From Sequoia sempervirens (taxonomy: Eukaryota; Streptophyta; Pinopsida; Cupressales; Cupressaceae), in contig VDFB02275596.1 in the NCBI GenBank assembly GCA_007258455.2, forward strand, positions 1 to 64,000: a DNA stretch of 64,000 nt, in the 5' to 3' direction. The position numbers and the translations under genes are program-made. The notes beneath the pieces are model-generated. The model saw only the letters and a program-made list of their open reading frames with translations, was not told where the DNA came from and ran no database searches. Shown one piece after another: positions 1 through 10,778 of this stretch. How positions within the stretch are numbered: the first letter of the stretch is position 1; each line of letters starts with the position of its first letter.

Positions 1-223
1 ATTGGGGTTTGTTGTTGTAAGCCCAGGGGGAAAGATTGGAAAAGGTATCTTAACACACCATTTCGTAATTACAAGTCCCACAAGGGCTATTCCTAGCTCT
101 CTTGGCATTTTTTTTATATTGCTAATCGTTTACAAATATTCTATTCGTACAAGCATCAACATGAAACCAATACAAGCTCTTGCAAGCACAATCACGAGAC
201 TAATATTAGATCCTTTTGAGCAA

Positions 224-432
224 CCACATTAGAAACCACCTATGAAATAACAAGAGTCACACTTAAAAACCCACTTATTTAGAAACCATCTCCACATTAG
301 AAGCCAACTATGGAAGACCAAGAGTCACAACTTAGAATTCCATAATAGATGTTCCATTGGCATTTGAACTTGGGTCTCCACATTGAGAGCTCAATGTTTT
401 AAACTTTTAACCAATTAAGCTCAATTCCTTGG
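224..432 (-). repeat. tRNA-derived SINE candidate with internal direct repeats
   Basis: Read on the minus strand, 411-422 resembles a pol III A box (GAGCTTAATTGG) and 359-369 a B box (GTTCAAATGCC), about 40 bases apart as in tRNA-derived SINEs. Downstream of the B box the body contains a diverged direct repeat (224-260 and 292-328) sharing the ccacattag...caagagtcac pattern. No poly(A) tail or target-site duplication was identified, so this may be an old or truncated copy. It would lie within intron 1 of the WD40 gene if that gene extends leftwards. Confidence 0.35.
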
Positions 433-539
433 ACACTCTCTGCATTTGTTTATGGTACACATTTTAAATCAAAGATGGTCGTTCCTCTTTGAGCATGTGA
501 CAACATAGGTTTAAAACTATTTGGTCAGCTATTATAGAG

Positions 540-704
540 CCAAAGCTTGTTCATTTTGCCTGGTGTATTATTTTCCAAGGCATTCTAGCTGGTTCTAGAT
601 TAACTCATATTAGGATCAAGGATCTTTGATTCCCATTTTGTGGTCATCAAGAAACTCTCAAGCACCTTTTTTGGGTTTTTCCTATAACTTAGGTTGTGGG
701 CTTA
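540..704 (+). pseudogene. LINE (non-LTR) reverse-transcriptase zinc-binding domain remnant
   Basis: The plus-strand translation contains a stretch resembling the C-terminal zinc-binding domain that follows reverse transcriptase in plant L1-type LINEs: a W-C motif, then F-C-G-H-Q-E-T-L-K-H-L-F-W. Cys-Gly-His followed by an E-T-x-x-H-L-F-W block is characteristic of that domain. An in-frame stop lies just before the FCGHQ motif and nothing recognisable as RT precedes it, so it is a dead 5'-truncated fragment. Some of the coding-like but stop-ridden sequence up to about 1500 may be the rest of this LINE. Confidence 0.45.
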
Positions 705-816
705 GATTCATGATTTTTTCAAACCCTTTCAACCTAGGCTATTCTCATGGCATATGGTTTTGTTAGGGGATTGGCCTCGAAACCCCTCCAGATACACCCA
801 AATTTGGCAAGCTTTT

Positions 817-1038
817 AGGGTGAAAATTATGGAAGAACAAGAATTCTACTTTATTTTTTAGATACTTAGTTGATACTAATTTCTCACTTTACACTAAGGC
901 AATGATTAGCTCTAATGTGTTTATGCAGGGTGAAAATTATGGAAGAACAAGAATTCTACTTTATTTTTTAGATACTTAGTTGATACTAATTTCTCACTTT
1001 ACACTAAGGCAATGATTAGCTCTAATGTGTTTATGCAG
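817..1038. repeat. perfect 110-bp tandem duplication
   Basis: Positions 817-926 and 927-1036 are identical over 110 bases by direct reading, followed by a shared ag. Each copy begins agggtgaaaattatgg and ends gtgtttatgc. Absence of any difference implies a very recent duplication or an assembly join, in clear contrast to the decayed repeats around it. No coding function was recognised. Confidence 0.9.
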
Positions 1039-1800
1039 ATCCAAGTGCAAACCAACAAAGTTGCTCTTGAGATGGTACATAGCCAAGTGCTCTTGGATGG
1101 TTGGGGCAATGCCTCGTGCACTGTTGCCAAAGTCCCTCTTGACTCTTGCCTCTAGTCAAGGCCATTCTTCACCTTGTGAGCATCATTGAGGACAAAGCCA
1201 ATCTAGCCATGGGGAATAGGATGCACATTTTTATGATTCTCAGCCTCCTACAAGAAAAGCTAGGGACTGGTCTTCAAGAGGATGGTCTCAGCCCACTTGC
1301 CACCACTCTACTTCTCCCCAAGCTCCTAGCCATTGATATGGTGGTTGGCCAAACTTTGGCAAATTCTCCCACCTTGCTCTTGTTATATCACCTATTCATG
1401 ACACTCAACCTCTTGATGAAGACAAAAAAGATGACGATGGGAATATTTGTTGGGAGCCTCCAATGGATATTCTAGACCCCGCTGATGTCTCATCCTACTA
1501 GTGCTTTAGCTCTTGCCACATAGCGGCCTGTTTTTGTATTTTGTTCTGGGTTTTATCTCCATTTGGACTTTGGAGTGTGACTTCTTCCACCCACTTTTTT
1601 GTGAGAACGTGTAATATTACTTTATAAATAGTAATACTGACACTTATTCATCCAAAAAATGAATTATAAACTTAAAAAATTCAAAAGATCTCTACCCAAT
1701 TCGTGATTAGCAGGAAATGAAGTTGCAGCGTATTCATTTAGACAGGCATTAACTCCATGATGGTGTTATAGTTCCTCATATCTCCATTCCAATAAAAATT
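1039..1800. other. decayed coding-like sequence, no gene recognised
   Basis: A plus-strand ORF of 109 codons (1146-1475) and a second, stop-broken frame with acidic residues around 1390-1500 are present, but neither matches a family I know. The stretch may be the 3' part of the LINE remnant to its left. The rest is AT-rich intronic or intergenic DNA. Confidence 0.3.
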
Positions 1801-1811
1801 CAAATAATTGC

Positions 1812-1990
1812 CAGGGGTTTGTGGTGTAATGGTGGGTGTGACCAAGGTTTAAACCACCTCGCTGCATAAGGCTACATGGAACTCCAGTGGACATACTTGT
1901 AGAGCTTATTCAATAAGACTATACATAACTCCATGTGCCGAGGTTGTGGTGTGACGATTGCAAAGAATAATCCAATGTAACCCATGTTTC
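1812..1990 (+). repeat. weak tRNA-derived SINE candidate
   Basis: TGGTGTAATGG at about 1821-1831 fits the pol III A-box consensus, and a one-mismatch B box (GTTTAAACC) follows about 20 bases later. The spacing is short and there is no clear poly(A) tail or target-site duplication, so the call is tentative. Confidence 0.2.
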
Positions 1991-2040
1991 CAAATTTTAA
2001 GAATATGATTTGAAACAAAACCAAAAAACATTACAAATAC

Positions 2041-2455
2041 CTGGAACAGAACTTGCATTGCCTGCAACTAAACTGTGCGGTTCATAAACATAGACGAATT
2101 CCCCAGCACCTACTGCAAGCAACCCATTAGAAGGAACAACAGGTGCCCAAGCAACTGCCCTGATTTCGTCCTCGACATCATCATCATTGTCGTCATCATT
2201 ATCCTTCATTCTGTTCTTCTGGTATTGTAAGGGTTGTAGAATTTGCTGAAAAAAGGGACCAATTGGCTCCTCCTCTTCTCCTTCTGGAAGTTCGGAGGTG
2301 GTGATGACCACAAATGGGCCTGCTCCGTATGCCACCCATCCGAAGCCCACGAAATCAGGGATCCAATCTATGGCGGTTATGGTAGAATTTGGAGCGGGTG
2401 GAATGCACTGAATTGGTTGAAGTTGCAGCGGTTCGAACTCCTGACCTGTATCCAT
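2041..2455 (-). CDS. first exon of a DmX/Rav1-like WD40 protein
   Basis: This minus-strand open exon encodes about 138 residues from an ATG at 2455-2453 to a good splice donor (CCAG|GTATTT, intron starting at 2040). The protein shows, in order, I-P-P-A-P near residue 20, A-I-D-W-I-P-D-F, W-V-A-Y-G-A, I-G-P-F-F-Q-Q-I-L, an acidic Asp/Asn run, then A-V-A-W-A-P-V-V-P-S-N-G-L-L-A-V-G-A-G. This pattern matches, from memory, the N-terminal WD40 region of plant DmX-like proteins, relatives of yeast Rav1, which helps assemble the vacuolar H+-ATPase. The known proteins are far longer, so most exons must lie beyond the left edge; no second exon was found in 1-2040, which would then be part of a long intron. 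The reading frame is undamaged, unlike almost everything else here, so this is the best candidate for a live host gene. The family assignment is by recall, not by a search. Confidence 0.6.
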
Positions 2456-2775
2456 TTCCAATTCAGATCTCTAAATGCAAATCGATCGGCCCATTCAAGT
2501 CGATCACTGTAAGTCCGATCTATTTTAAAGTTTTGTTATTAAAGACATATTTTCCCTTTTCGGTAACTACATATGCATTTATGTCTTATAACACGAAATT
2601 TTTTATCGAGCATTTTTCAACTTAGAGGATTCGACTTCGTGTTTGTAAATTTTAGGTGATTTTAGAGAATAGTTATTCATTAAAACGTTTAAAAATATAT
2701 ATTTTTCTTTTCTTTTATTTTTTCTAAATTTAGATAATATACTAAATATTTGTAATATATTTGTTTAATATAAGG
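2456..2775 (-). promoter_or_regulatory. putative 5' UTR and promoter side of the WD40 gene
   Basis: If 2041-2455 is exon 1, its upstream region lies here. It is AT-rich, and I cannot point to a convincing TATA box or start site. The MITE at 2778-3260 begins about 320 bases upstream of the ATG and so would sit within or next to the promoter. Confidence 0.3.
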
Positions 2776-2777
2776 TA

Positions 2778-3260
2778 GGGGAGAGGGGCCTATTGTGGAG
2801 CAGGGTCTAATAGTGGGAATAGAAGTAGTCCACAGTGGGCCCCATAATAGAGCATCTTAATATCCAATTGCAAAACACTTTTTATCCATAAAATACACAA
2901 ACAGCGCAGCGGCAAGCTGCGATGCCTCTCTTCTGAGAGGTCTTAAGTTCAAATCGCATCATACAATATAAAAAAAAAAATACACAAACTGACAAATCAT
3001 GTGATGCCACATCAGTGCACCAATAAAACATGACTTAGTGCACCACTATCAATCTCACTATTTTTTTGGCCCTTTTTGGATACCTCAACAAAAAGCATGT
3101 TGATGTGGCATCACATTTGATGATGTGACCCTAAAACGAAATATAGAAGCACATGAGTTGCCAAATAAACTGTTGTACAAAATTGGGATTGATTTGAAAT
3201 TTTCACATAGGATTTTGAAAAACACAAAGTTAGGATGCTCCACTATGGGCCCCTCTCCCC
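2778..3260. mobile_element. MITE with about 26-bp terminal inverted repeats, TA-flanked
   Basis: The left end begins GGGGAGAGGGGCCTATTGTG (2778 on) and the right end, read on the other strand, begins GGGGAGAGGGGCCCATAGTG, giving about 26-bp terminal inverted repeats with few mismatches. Both ends are flanked by TA (2776-2777 and 3261-3262), the target duplication of Tc1/mariner-type elements. The 483-bp interior has no transposase and contains a separate tRNA-like insertion. It is a non-autonomous element next to exon 1 of the WD40 gene. Confidence 0.75.
2903..2977 (+). mobile_element. short tRNA-derived retroposon inside the MITE
   Basis: The insert has an A-box-like segment (GCGCAGCGGCAAGC), an anticodon-arm-like hairpin (CCTCT...AGAGG), a B box (GTTCAAATC) and a terminal A run. 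It is bracketed by a perfect 12-bp direct repeat, AAATACACAAAC, at 2891-2902 and 2978-2989, the hallmark of LINE-mediated insertion. At about 75 bases it is barely larger than a tRNA, so it is either a minimal SINE or a retroposed tRNA. Confidence 0.7.
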
Positions 3261-3262
3261 TA

Positions 3263-5220
3263 GTAGGTGTTTTCCACTACTTATCGATTTAGTTTTTATT
3301 TCTAGTGAGAGTCTTTGAGATAAAATATTATTTTATTCTTATGAACAACATGTTTATTTTATGGTTCTTCAACAATTCCTTTTTTTTAATTATTAATCAA
3401 ACTATTATTTTATGTTTCTTCAACAATTCTCTTTTTTTAAATATTAATCAGACTATTATTTACAATTGTGAGTAGCATAGTAGGTTGATTATTAGTTTAT
3501 GGATTCCAATGCAAGAGTTTATAGATCAATGACTCACTTTATTTTTTACACCAATTTTGTGTTATAAAAATGATGTTTGCACCTAAAGATCAAATCTTTA
3601 ATTTATGGATTTGATCTTTGATTCATGGAATCAACCTCTATTTGTGGGTTTGATTTGTGCACTCTTGATCTCCTAAAATGTGTTTACCTTGAGTATTTAT
3701 TTGAATTTGTGTTCTAAATTTTTTGGTCTTTACAATTGCCGCTAGAGTTTGTTTTGTAAGGGATTTTTCTTTATTCAAACACCTTGAATAGATTCAATAA
3801 TGTGAATAAGATCAAAGTTGCACCAAGAAATCATGTAATATGCCTAATTTCTCCTCATCATGTAGATTTTGATGTGAGTTGATACTCTAATGATGCAATA
3901 CTCTCTCTACATGATAATTAATTATTCAATAAGAGGCTAGTGGATGAATGCTTGTAATGAATTAGGGTTTATCCTTTTATACAATAGGCTAGCATGCAAT
4001 TTGAATGCTTTTGTGCTCAAGTTTGCAAGTAACTACTAGTAGGAAGGGGCTTGGCTTGGGACTAGGATTAAATTTGAATTTGAAGGCCCAAGGGTCAAAT
4101 CAACGTTACAAAATTGAACCATTATATATTTGACCCAAAGTATAGGATGGGTAATATGCCAATTGGACTTGAATCTATGGGATGTGTGAAGGTAGATTTA
4201 AGTTCATATGCTTTCATGTTGAAATATACCACTTGTACACTAGTTGTTGCATTTGGGCCAACTTAGTCAAAGTGAGCCCAAAATGAAGGGAAAAGTGTAG
4301 GGTGTGCAATTTTCACCTTTACAATTTACACCCAATTTGACTTGCACGTGAAATAAAATGAAACTAGCACTTGCACCAAAAGGGGTGCAAGGGTTACGCC
4401 GATAGAAAATTATATATAAGTTAATATGTTAGAAAGTACAATTTGATATGTAAATAGAAGATACATTCATTTAATTTACAATATTTCATGTATTGAATAG
4501 TATTTTTGTCTATATAATTTTGAAATACAATCTTAAAATACATACAATATTATTTTTGTCATTCTATTAATCATGAAATATGAAGAATTTAAGAATTAGT
4601 TATTTGTTACCCTAGTATTAATAAAATATATGTACGTAGCAATAAGCTCAAGAAAATAAACATACACTTAACTATGACTAGATGCTTGTAGTTGACATAC
4701 ATTTTATAAACAACATTCAAATTCATCCTAAAATGGATTTGAAAATTCCAAAGAAAATTCAAAAATCTTGGAACCATCTAGGTACTCCGATCAGATCATA
4801 TTAGGGGCCAAGTAACCCTGCGTACAAGCTATTCGTGTGGTGAGCAGGGTTATTTAGAGTCTAGACCCTGAATGTGCTTTGTATGCGCAATTCTCAGATT
4901 CATAGCAACTTGGGGGAAATAGAAAACATGACAATATGACGAGGAGAAATCAAATTTAACGTCAATGTCAGGTTGTTTTTGATATGGTAATTTAACTTAT
5001 TAAATGAAATAATGTTATAACGGTAACAAGAGAATTTGCGAAAAAGTTGAAACTAAAGAAAAAAAGAATTCACACTTCTCAATGAAAAAAATCAAATAAA
5101 TTATCTTGTACTAATAAAGTGTTGCGTGGAAAAGTTCAAAAACCCTACGTATTAAATATATAACAAATGGAACCGCATGGAAGAAGACACCCTAGAAGAT
5201 GCATGCAGGGCTTGTAAGTT
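3263..5220. other. AT-rich intergenic stretch without recognised genes
   Basis: Both strands were read and only short, stop-broken frames are present. There are diverged short duplications around 3365-3460 (two similar runs of acaattc + ttttttt + attaatca + actattattt) but no recognisable element ends. Confidence 0.5.
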
Positions 5221-5242
5221 ATGCGAAGAACACACTGGGTAT

Positions 5243-5613
5243 TTGGGGAATGGGTGGAAAATGTTCAAATCATTTTAAACAGGAGAAACTAGGCAGTTGT
5301 AGAGGTAACGAGTGATTAAAAATGTTCAAATTGTTTTCAACAGGAGGAAGTTGTTGCAGAGATAGTGAATGATGAAAGTTTCCAACTTTGGAAAGCCATG
5401 AAATCAAGACTTAAGCAGGTGGTGGCAACAGTCAAGCTACCTGCAAAACTTTCAAGCTGAGAGTAGCAATTGTCCACAAATAGTATTATCCAATGAAGGT
5501 GAAGACAAAGATAGTTTTGTGGGCTTGAATGGAGTGGATGAATCCAGCAATTCTTGGAGTGAGGTAACTGCAAAACTGATAGCTGAGAGGATTAATCGTC
5601 CAACCGCTCTATG
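5243..5613 (+). pseudogene. decayed coding fragment of unknown family, partly duplicated
   Basis: After an acceptor-like ttttcaacag at 5334-5343, an open plus-strand frame of about 39 codons with helical, charged residues stops at 5458. A second frame, offset by one base and open from about 5450, runs about 54 codons through N-E-G-E-D-K-D-S and S-N-S-W-S-E-V-T-A-K-L-I to a stop at 5611-5613. The two frames look like one exon broken by a one-base frameshift. Upstream, 5260-5320 is a diverged tandem copy of the first part of the exon, including the acceptor. I do not recognise the protein. Confidence 0.35.
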
Positions 5614-6340
5614 ATTGCACAAGCTGTATGAACAATTTATGCAATAATCCAACCTATTGTTAATTTAAAATTGGGGATTTTAGTTGATTCTTCTTCCTAA
5701 TTCTACTTGGTAGCCCTTGCTCTCTGTTTATGTTTGTGACTTAATTTTTTAATCAATTTGTTGCATGTTATTTTTTATGAGTGTTGTTCTTCGGATGTTC
5801 AACACAAGTTTTGACATCAAAGCGAGCCCTGGTGGTTTTAGATAATATTGATGAAGCGGGAGGCAACAACAGAAAATTGGATATGCAATATGCTTGTCAA
5901 GAGACAATATTTTGCTGGAAAATTGATCCTTCATTCCAGAAACACCCACATATCTCACATAAATAACTTAACAATCTAAAGCAAAAACAGATGGGGTGAT
6001 TTAGGAAATGAAGAGGGGAAAGGGATTTTTTTAGCCTGTATCCAATGGACTTCCAAGCAGCTTTTGGGACGGTAAAACTATGTGAATGCTCCCTCTCAGA
6101 CCAAAACAAATCACATCCTCAACAAAAATTTTCTAAATTTATATCAGAGTTAAGAGTAAATCAGATGAGCAGAAAGATTTTAATATTTCCAAAAATAAAA
6201 TAAAAATTGTATCTATTGCAATGTAAATATATACAAAGCATTTCACTGTCTACAATTGTAGTGGTATGCTCCCTCATAGAAGCTCTTTACATTAATATGC
6301 CTCTCCTCTTTTAAAACTGTATGCCTGTCTTATTTATGTT
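5614..6340. other. no gene recognised
   Basis: The only noteworthy item is a plus-strand phrase A-L-V-V-L-D-N-I-D at about 5825-5860, reminiscent of the kinase-2 motif of NB-ARC disease-resistance proteins. It has no supporting P-loop or other motif, so it is not called as a gene. Confidence 0.3.
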
Positions 6341-6348
6341 GCAAATTG

Positions 6349-8118
6349 TGTCGGCCAAAAGTGTATACTTTGCTTGATTTGGGAATAATTGATGACAAAT
6401 TGGACTTAATAAGGCCTTGAGTTGGTGTTGTGAGGTGTTTTTTACATCCACACTAGGTCTTGGACCCTTGCAAACGCATTTATCGATGTCTTGTAAAGGT
6501 GTTGTAAAGTGTTGTAAAAGACTTTCACACTTTTATAGGCTTAATGAACCCATTTTCCCCTAATTCAACATTATAAAATGTATCTAATTACATTTCCACA
6601 TCAATCTAGAAGGCTTGTGAACTAAATTTAACTTTAATCTAGTGTTGTAATGTGATTTACACATTCACATTGGGTGTTGTGCCTTTTTAGGCTAAGTAGA
6701 CCTCATTTTAGTGTTGTAAAGTGTATTTAATCACACTTTCACATTAAACTTTGTGTACCTAGCCCTAATTACTCTTTACATCATCATGAATAGGCCCCTA
6801 TTTCCCCATATTGTGCACCCTAAGGCTTAATTTGATCAAAGACTTGATTAGAACAATCTAGAAGCATATTTTCTTCACTTTCCCAACCATCCAGTTGGCA
6901 AAATGGCCTTTGTGGGACCAAGTCACCCAGCCTGGCGACTTAGTCCAATTTGGCCCATTTTCGAGATTTGAGCAGGAAATTTTGGAATTTAAGTTTATTC
7001 TTTCTCCATGTTGGCCTTGGGGATCTAATTTATGGGAAAATGAGGTGAATTGCCTATAAAATCAAGTCTCTAAACCCTAATTTACATCTCTTAATTCATT
7101 CACAAATCTCTCATCTTTCATTCATCATCTATCTTTCCCTCAAGTCAAGCAAGCTAGGGTTTTATCATTGCAAGTCATCAAGATAGCTTCCAAGGACATT
7201 CAAGGGCAAATCCTTCATGTTTTGTTGTAGAAATTCAAGATCAAACATCATGGCAAGGTATTAACTCCATTGTTTCATGCTTCATTTCATTCTTTCTTCA
7301 TTTGGTTTAATTACCTAAAAGGGGTTTGACCAAGGCAAACCCCCATGCCCTAACAATCAACACTTTCTCCTTCTCTCTTTGTGTGTTTGCAAATTTAGGC
7401 ACTTTGAGGGTTTGAAAATCATTTAAGATTAGGTTGAAAACTCATTGAAGACATCTCTTTGTTGATCTAGCCAAAATATCAACAAAAAGTCACCTTCAGG
7501 CCCAAAAAGCAGAGTTTCAGAAGCGGACACCTATGGGAAACCAGAGTGCAGACCTAGGGCTTCCATTTCCACTTCCGAATTTTTCAGAGATTCAAAAGTG
7601 GACTAAGTCACCACTAGTGGTGGATTAGTCCCGCTAAACTTTTTTTTCAGAATTTTTTGTAGATTTGGATACCCATTTGGTCGAAATGGGTTTAAGTGCA
7701 GTTTCCCAGAATTTTTTTGAAAGTGGACTAAGTCACCCCACCTGGCGTAAATGTCCTATCAGACTTTAAAATCAAAATTTCTAGAATTTTAGAGTTGCTT
7801 CAAGTCTGCAACACACTTCCAGGTGCACACCTTTTGTCTTACAGCTTTCTATTTGGTTCCATTTGCATTTCTAGGTCATTTAGTTCATGTTTGCATATCA
7901 CAATGTGTTTTCCAGCACTTTGTATTTCTTAGGTTTTACATTAATAATCATCTTTATTTTTCAGTTTATTGCAATTAGAATATTACATTTAGACACATTT
8001 CATCCCTCATTACATTAATATTGAGTGTAGACATTAGCATTTTGGCCCATCTCTCTCCTTTTAGGTGAAAAACTCTAGAGTTAAAGAGCATTAGGGTGCC
8101 AAAATCATTGTTTACACA
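6349..8118 (+). repeat. probable LTR or solo LTR, ends uncertain
   Basis: The stretch starts TGTCGGCCAAAAG and contains a TATA-like TATAAAATC at about 7051, followed by a CT-rich leader typical of plant transcription starts. A recurring phrase (gactaagtcacc... with nearby ctggcg) appears near 6920, 7600 and 7725. A possible end is at tttacaca near 8118. No matching target-site duplication was found, so the boundaries and even the class are provisional. Confidence 0.3.
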
Positions 8119-8421
8119 AACCTATTTCTAGCCTCTTGATATTTAATTTATCCAATAGTTGAAATTCATTCTTTGTTGGATCTTTGTTGTCCTCTTCACT
8201 TTAATAAGTTCTTGATTGGAGCTACAAAAAATATATACTATTATGAAATGCGGTTTTGTTTTTATTTTCTCCCTTGAACTCGTTGAAGATTTTGTCAAAC
8301 CTCCTGGAACAAAGTCAAGGCCTTCACTCAGGTAAATAAATTATACAACTCTTCTCTTTTATTACTGGAAAATCCCATAAGAAAACTACAAGACATGAAA
8401 TATGTGTTATTGGGCTTGCAG

Positions 8422-8610
8422 GACATGATAGCTGGCGGAACAAAGAGATCTTCTACACTTGTGGAATGGGCACTAGCAGAGCTTCTTAAAAAGCCTGAGA
8501 ATCTTGCAAAGGTGAATGAATAAATGGATAGAATAGTGGGGAAATAAAGATGGGTGCAAGAGAAAGACATTGGTGAGCTGGAATACCTGCAAGGGATAGT
8601 GAAAGAGTTG
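8422..8610 (+). pseudogene. cytochrome P450 exon fragment (I-helix to K-helix)
   Basis: After an intron-like acceptor (ttgcag, ending 8421) the plus strand encodes D-M-I-A-G-G-T-K-R-S-S-T, the I-helix oxygen-binding A/G-G-x-x-T motif of plant A-type P450s. It continues with V-E-W-A-L-A-E-L-L and P-E-N-L-A-K-V, then R-W-V-Q-E-K-D-I and Y-L-Q-G-I-V-K-E, the segment leading into the K helix. Two TAA codons interrupt the frame (at E-*-M-D and K-*-R-W) and the frame stops where K-helix E-T-L-R should continue. A donor-like CAG|GTAAAT at 8329-8336 may mark the preceding exon. The haem-binding region is absent. It is a dead fragment of a CYP71-clan gene by motif recognition. Confidence 0.8.
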
Positions 8611-8613
8611 TGA

Positions 8614-9950
8614 TCTTCTGTATATAATCTTCTCTTCTGCAGGTGTTATGCAAGTTAGTGTTTTGAAATCCACTTATAGACAAGTTAGGTGGTGATGAGA
8701 GGCTAGTTAATGCAACCGACTGAATGGCTACAATTCAGAGAATTTATTGCATTTACTACAAATAAATGCACCAAAACCAGGAGTAGTGAACATGATCGAG
8801 TAAAGTAATATTGTGGATTTTGGCATTCATATCGTAGAATTTGGCATTCATACGCATTAACTGCATCGTAGAAGTTGGTAAATCTACTAGAAATTTTATG
8901 CTACAACTGTCAAACAACCTAGGAAAATGGTTTGACAAGAGCATGAGACAAGTTTTGGCCAAAAGTTCATACAATATATAGCCTATCGGCTAATAATAGA
9001 ATTACTTAAGTGTTAAATGTTAATAATTTACATAAACAATTGAAATACTCAACTATATTAAAAAATAAATCAAACCCTCAAGGTAGGGCAACACTATACA
9101 CTGCTCCTTATTAGACAGAAGTTACTACAAACCATATATCAATATAAGATCCAAACACATACAATACTCTTACAATCCTTCACATGAATCTCTTGCTTAT
9201 ATTATATAGCACTCAACTACAAGAACATTACCACTTATCCACACATGTGGGGTAAATATTTATTCTAATTAGCTAGTAGGATGACTTGCAAAGTATATGC
9301 ACCCCAATCATTTATTTAATACACCATAATACCATATCGCTAGGCACATTACATTTCATCCCTCTTAAGCATATTTTCTTCTCAAAACATTAGAAGAATC
9401 TAAAAAATAAAAAAATTATAAATAAACACAAATATGACATCATGCTCAATCATCAACCATTCATGTATAATCTTCTCAACGTGGTGGGTTGTGTTTGATG
9501 GTACCTAGATTTTGTCCTTGATGCATATATTATGGTTGCATTCCTTACTATAATATTTCCTCATTCTCTTATTTGAGTGGCCATTGATTTTGTGATGCTA
9601 CTAATATATGCAATTGTTCCTTTGGTTCCATGTATATCCATAATGATTGGCCCTCTTACTCCAAGCAGTACCATTCCTCCATGATAGTTGTCATTCACAA
9701 TTATGCAAATGTCTATATATTGAAACCTTTGCTAATTGGATTATTTTTTACTCTTCACCATTTTTTGTCACTTGTTTATTGGCTCATGAAGGGAAATAGT
9801 CTTTGCCTCCTTTTATTTTATTATTTTTTTGTATTCTTTTCTTTTAATTCTTCTATGTATTCTTCACTAGATTATTAATATTGCTATACCTTAATTTTGC
9901 TTTGATATCCATTATGTGTAATATTTTATAATGTAAATCTTTTATTTAGC
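8614..9950. other. AT-rich intergenic stretch without recognised genes
   Basis: No domain-bearing frame or element terminus was recognised. The right part probably merges into the 5' LTR of element H, whose start I could not locate. Confidence 0.4.
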
Positions 9951-9999
9951 ATGTTAAATTCTAGGATTTGTGGATAGCTTTTGCTTCTATCAAGAACCT

Positions 10000-10759
10000 A
10001 ATGACTTGATTTTTAGCATGTTCTCATCTTCAAACTTTGATCTCCTTGTTTCCCTAAATAAGATATTTGAGTATTTTGGTTTTCCCTTGAGTATTTGACT
10101 TTCTCTTGGGTTAATCTTGATTGTGTCATATAGAAATGCTTCTCTAACACACTTGAGTAGGGTTTTATCATTTGTTTTGCATTTTATAGCTCGTTACAAC
10201 TTAGACACACTTAAGGTTCAAAGCACACACTTTATCAACCAACACATCAACTATTCATGGAGGTAGAAATACCAAAATAGGGGTTTGACAGTCAAAATCC
10301 TATATAGCCACCCCCTTCCTTCTCTTCGTGATGATTTTGTAGGTTCAAATATAAAAATGACAGGTTCTAAGACATAAAAAGGTAGTGTAGATTTTTGGGT
10401 TACAAACTAGGGTTATAAAGATCATAAATCTTATTTCTCATTCAAGGGAACCCTTTCCCTTGACCTCTCAAATTAGGCTCAAATTTTCAATATATCATTT
10501 GGTCAATTTCCAATTTCATATGTGTGAATGCTTTATGTTTTCAAATTAGATTTTTATAGTAAATAAGGTCAATAAATTTATATTAATTTAATCAATTTTC
10601 CTGATAGCAAAATAACTAAGCCTAGGGAAGATTGGCTCTCCTTCTAGGTTGTTAGCCAATCTTAACACCCTCGTTGGTTTGAGTTCTAATGTTAGGGAAA
10701 AGAAATATTGATTTGGGTTAATCTACTAGTAGATCTGGGATCTCTTTGTTTACACTACA
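10000..10759 (+). repeat. 3' part of the 5' LTR of gypsy element H
   Basis: A TATATAGCC box at 10301-10309 and an LTR-like end (...TACACTACA) at 10759 precede a primer-binding-site candidate. About 430 bases of R-U5 would follow the TATA box. The left LTR boundary is not resolved, and no second copy was found in the window, so the start coordinate is nominal. Confidence 0.4.
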
Positions 10760-10762
10760 TTT

Positions 10763-10778
10763 TGGTGAACCCAACACA
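10763..10778 (+). promoter_or_regulatory. primer binding site of element H
   Basis: TGGTGAACCCAACACA begins three bases after the putative LTR end (CTACA). It starts with TGG, complementary to a tRNA CCA end, and lies upstream of the H gag-like frame in the same orientation. Confidence 0.45.

Noticed and set aside
1146..1475. 109-codon plus-strand ORF
   Set aside because: Leucine-rich and without family motifs; a neighbouring frame looks more coding-like, so it is not supported as a gene.
5781..5966. Plus-strand phrase A-L-V-V-L-D-N-I-D resembling NB-ARC kinase-2
   Set aside because: One motif of nine residues in a 61-codon ORF, with no P-loop, GLPL or TIR sequence nearby; chance or remote decay cannot be told apart.
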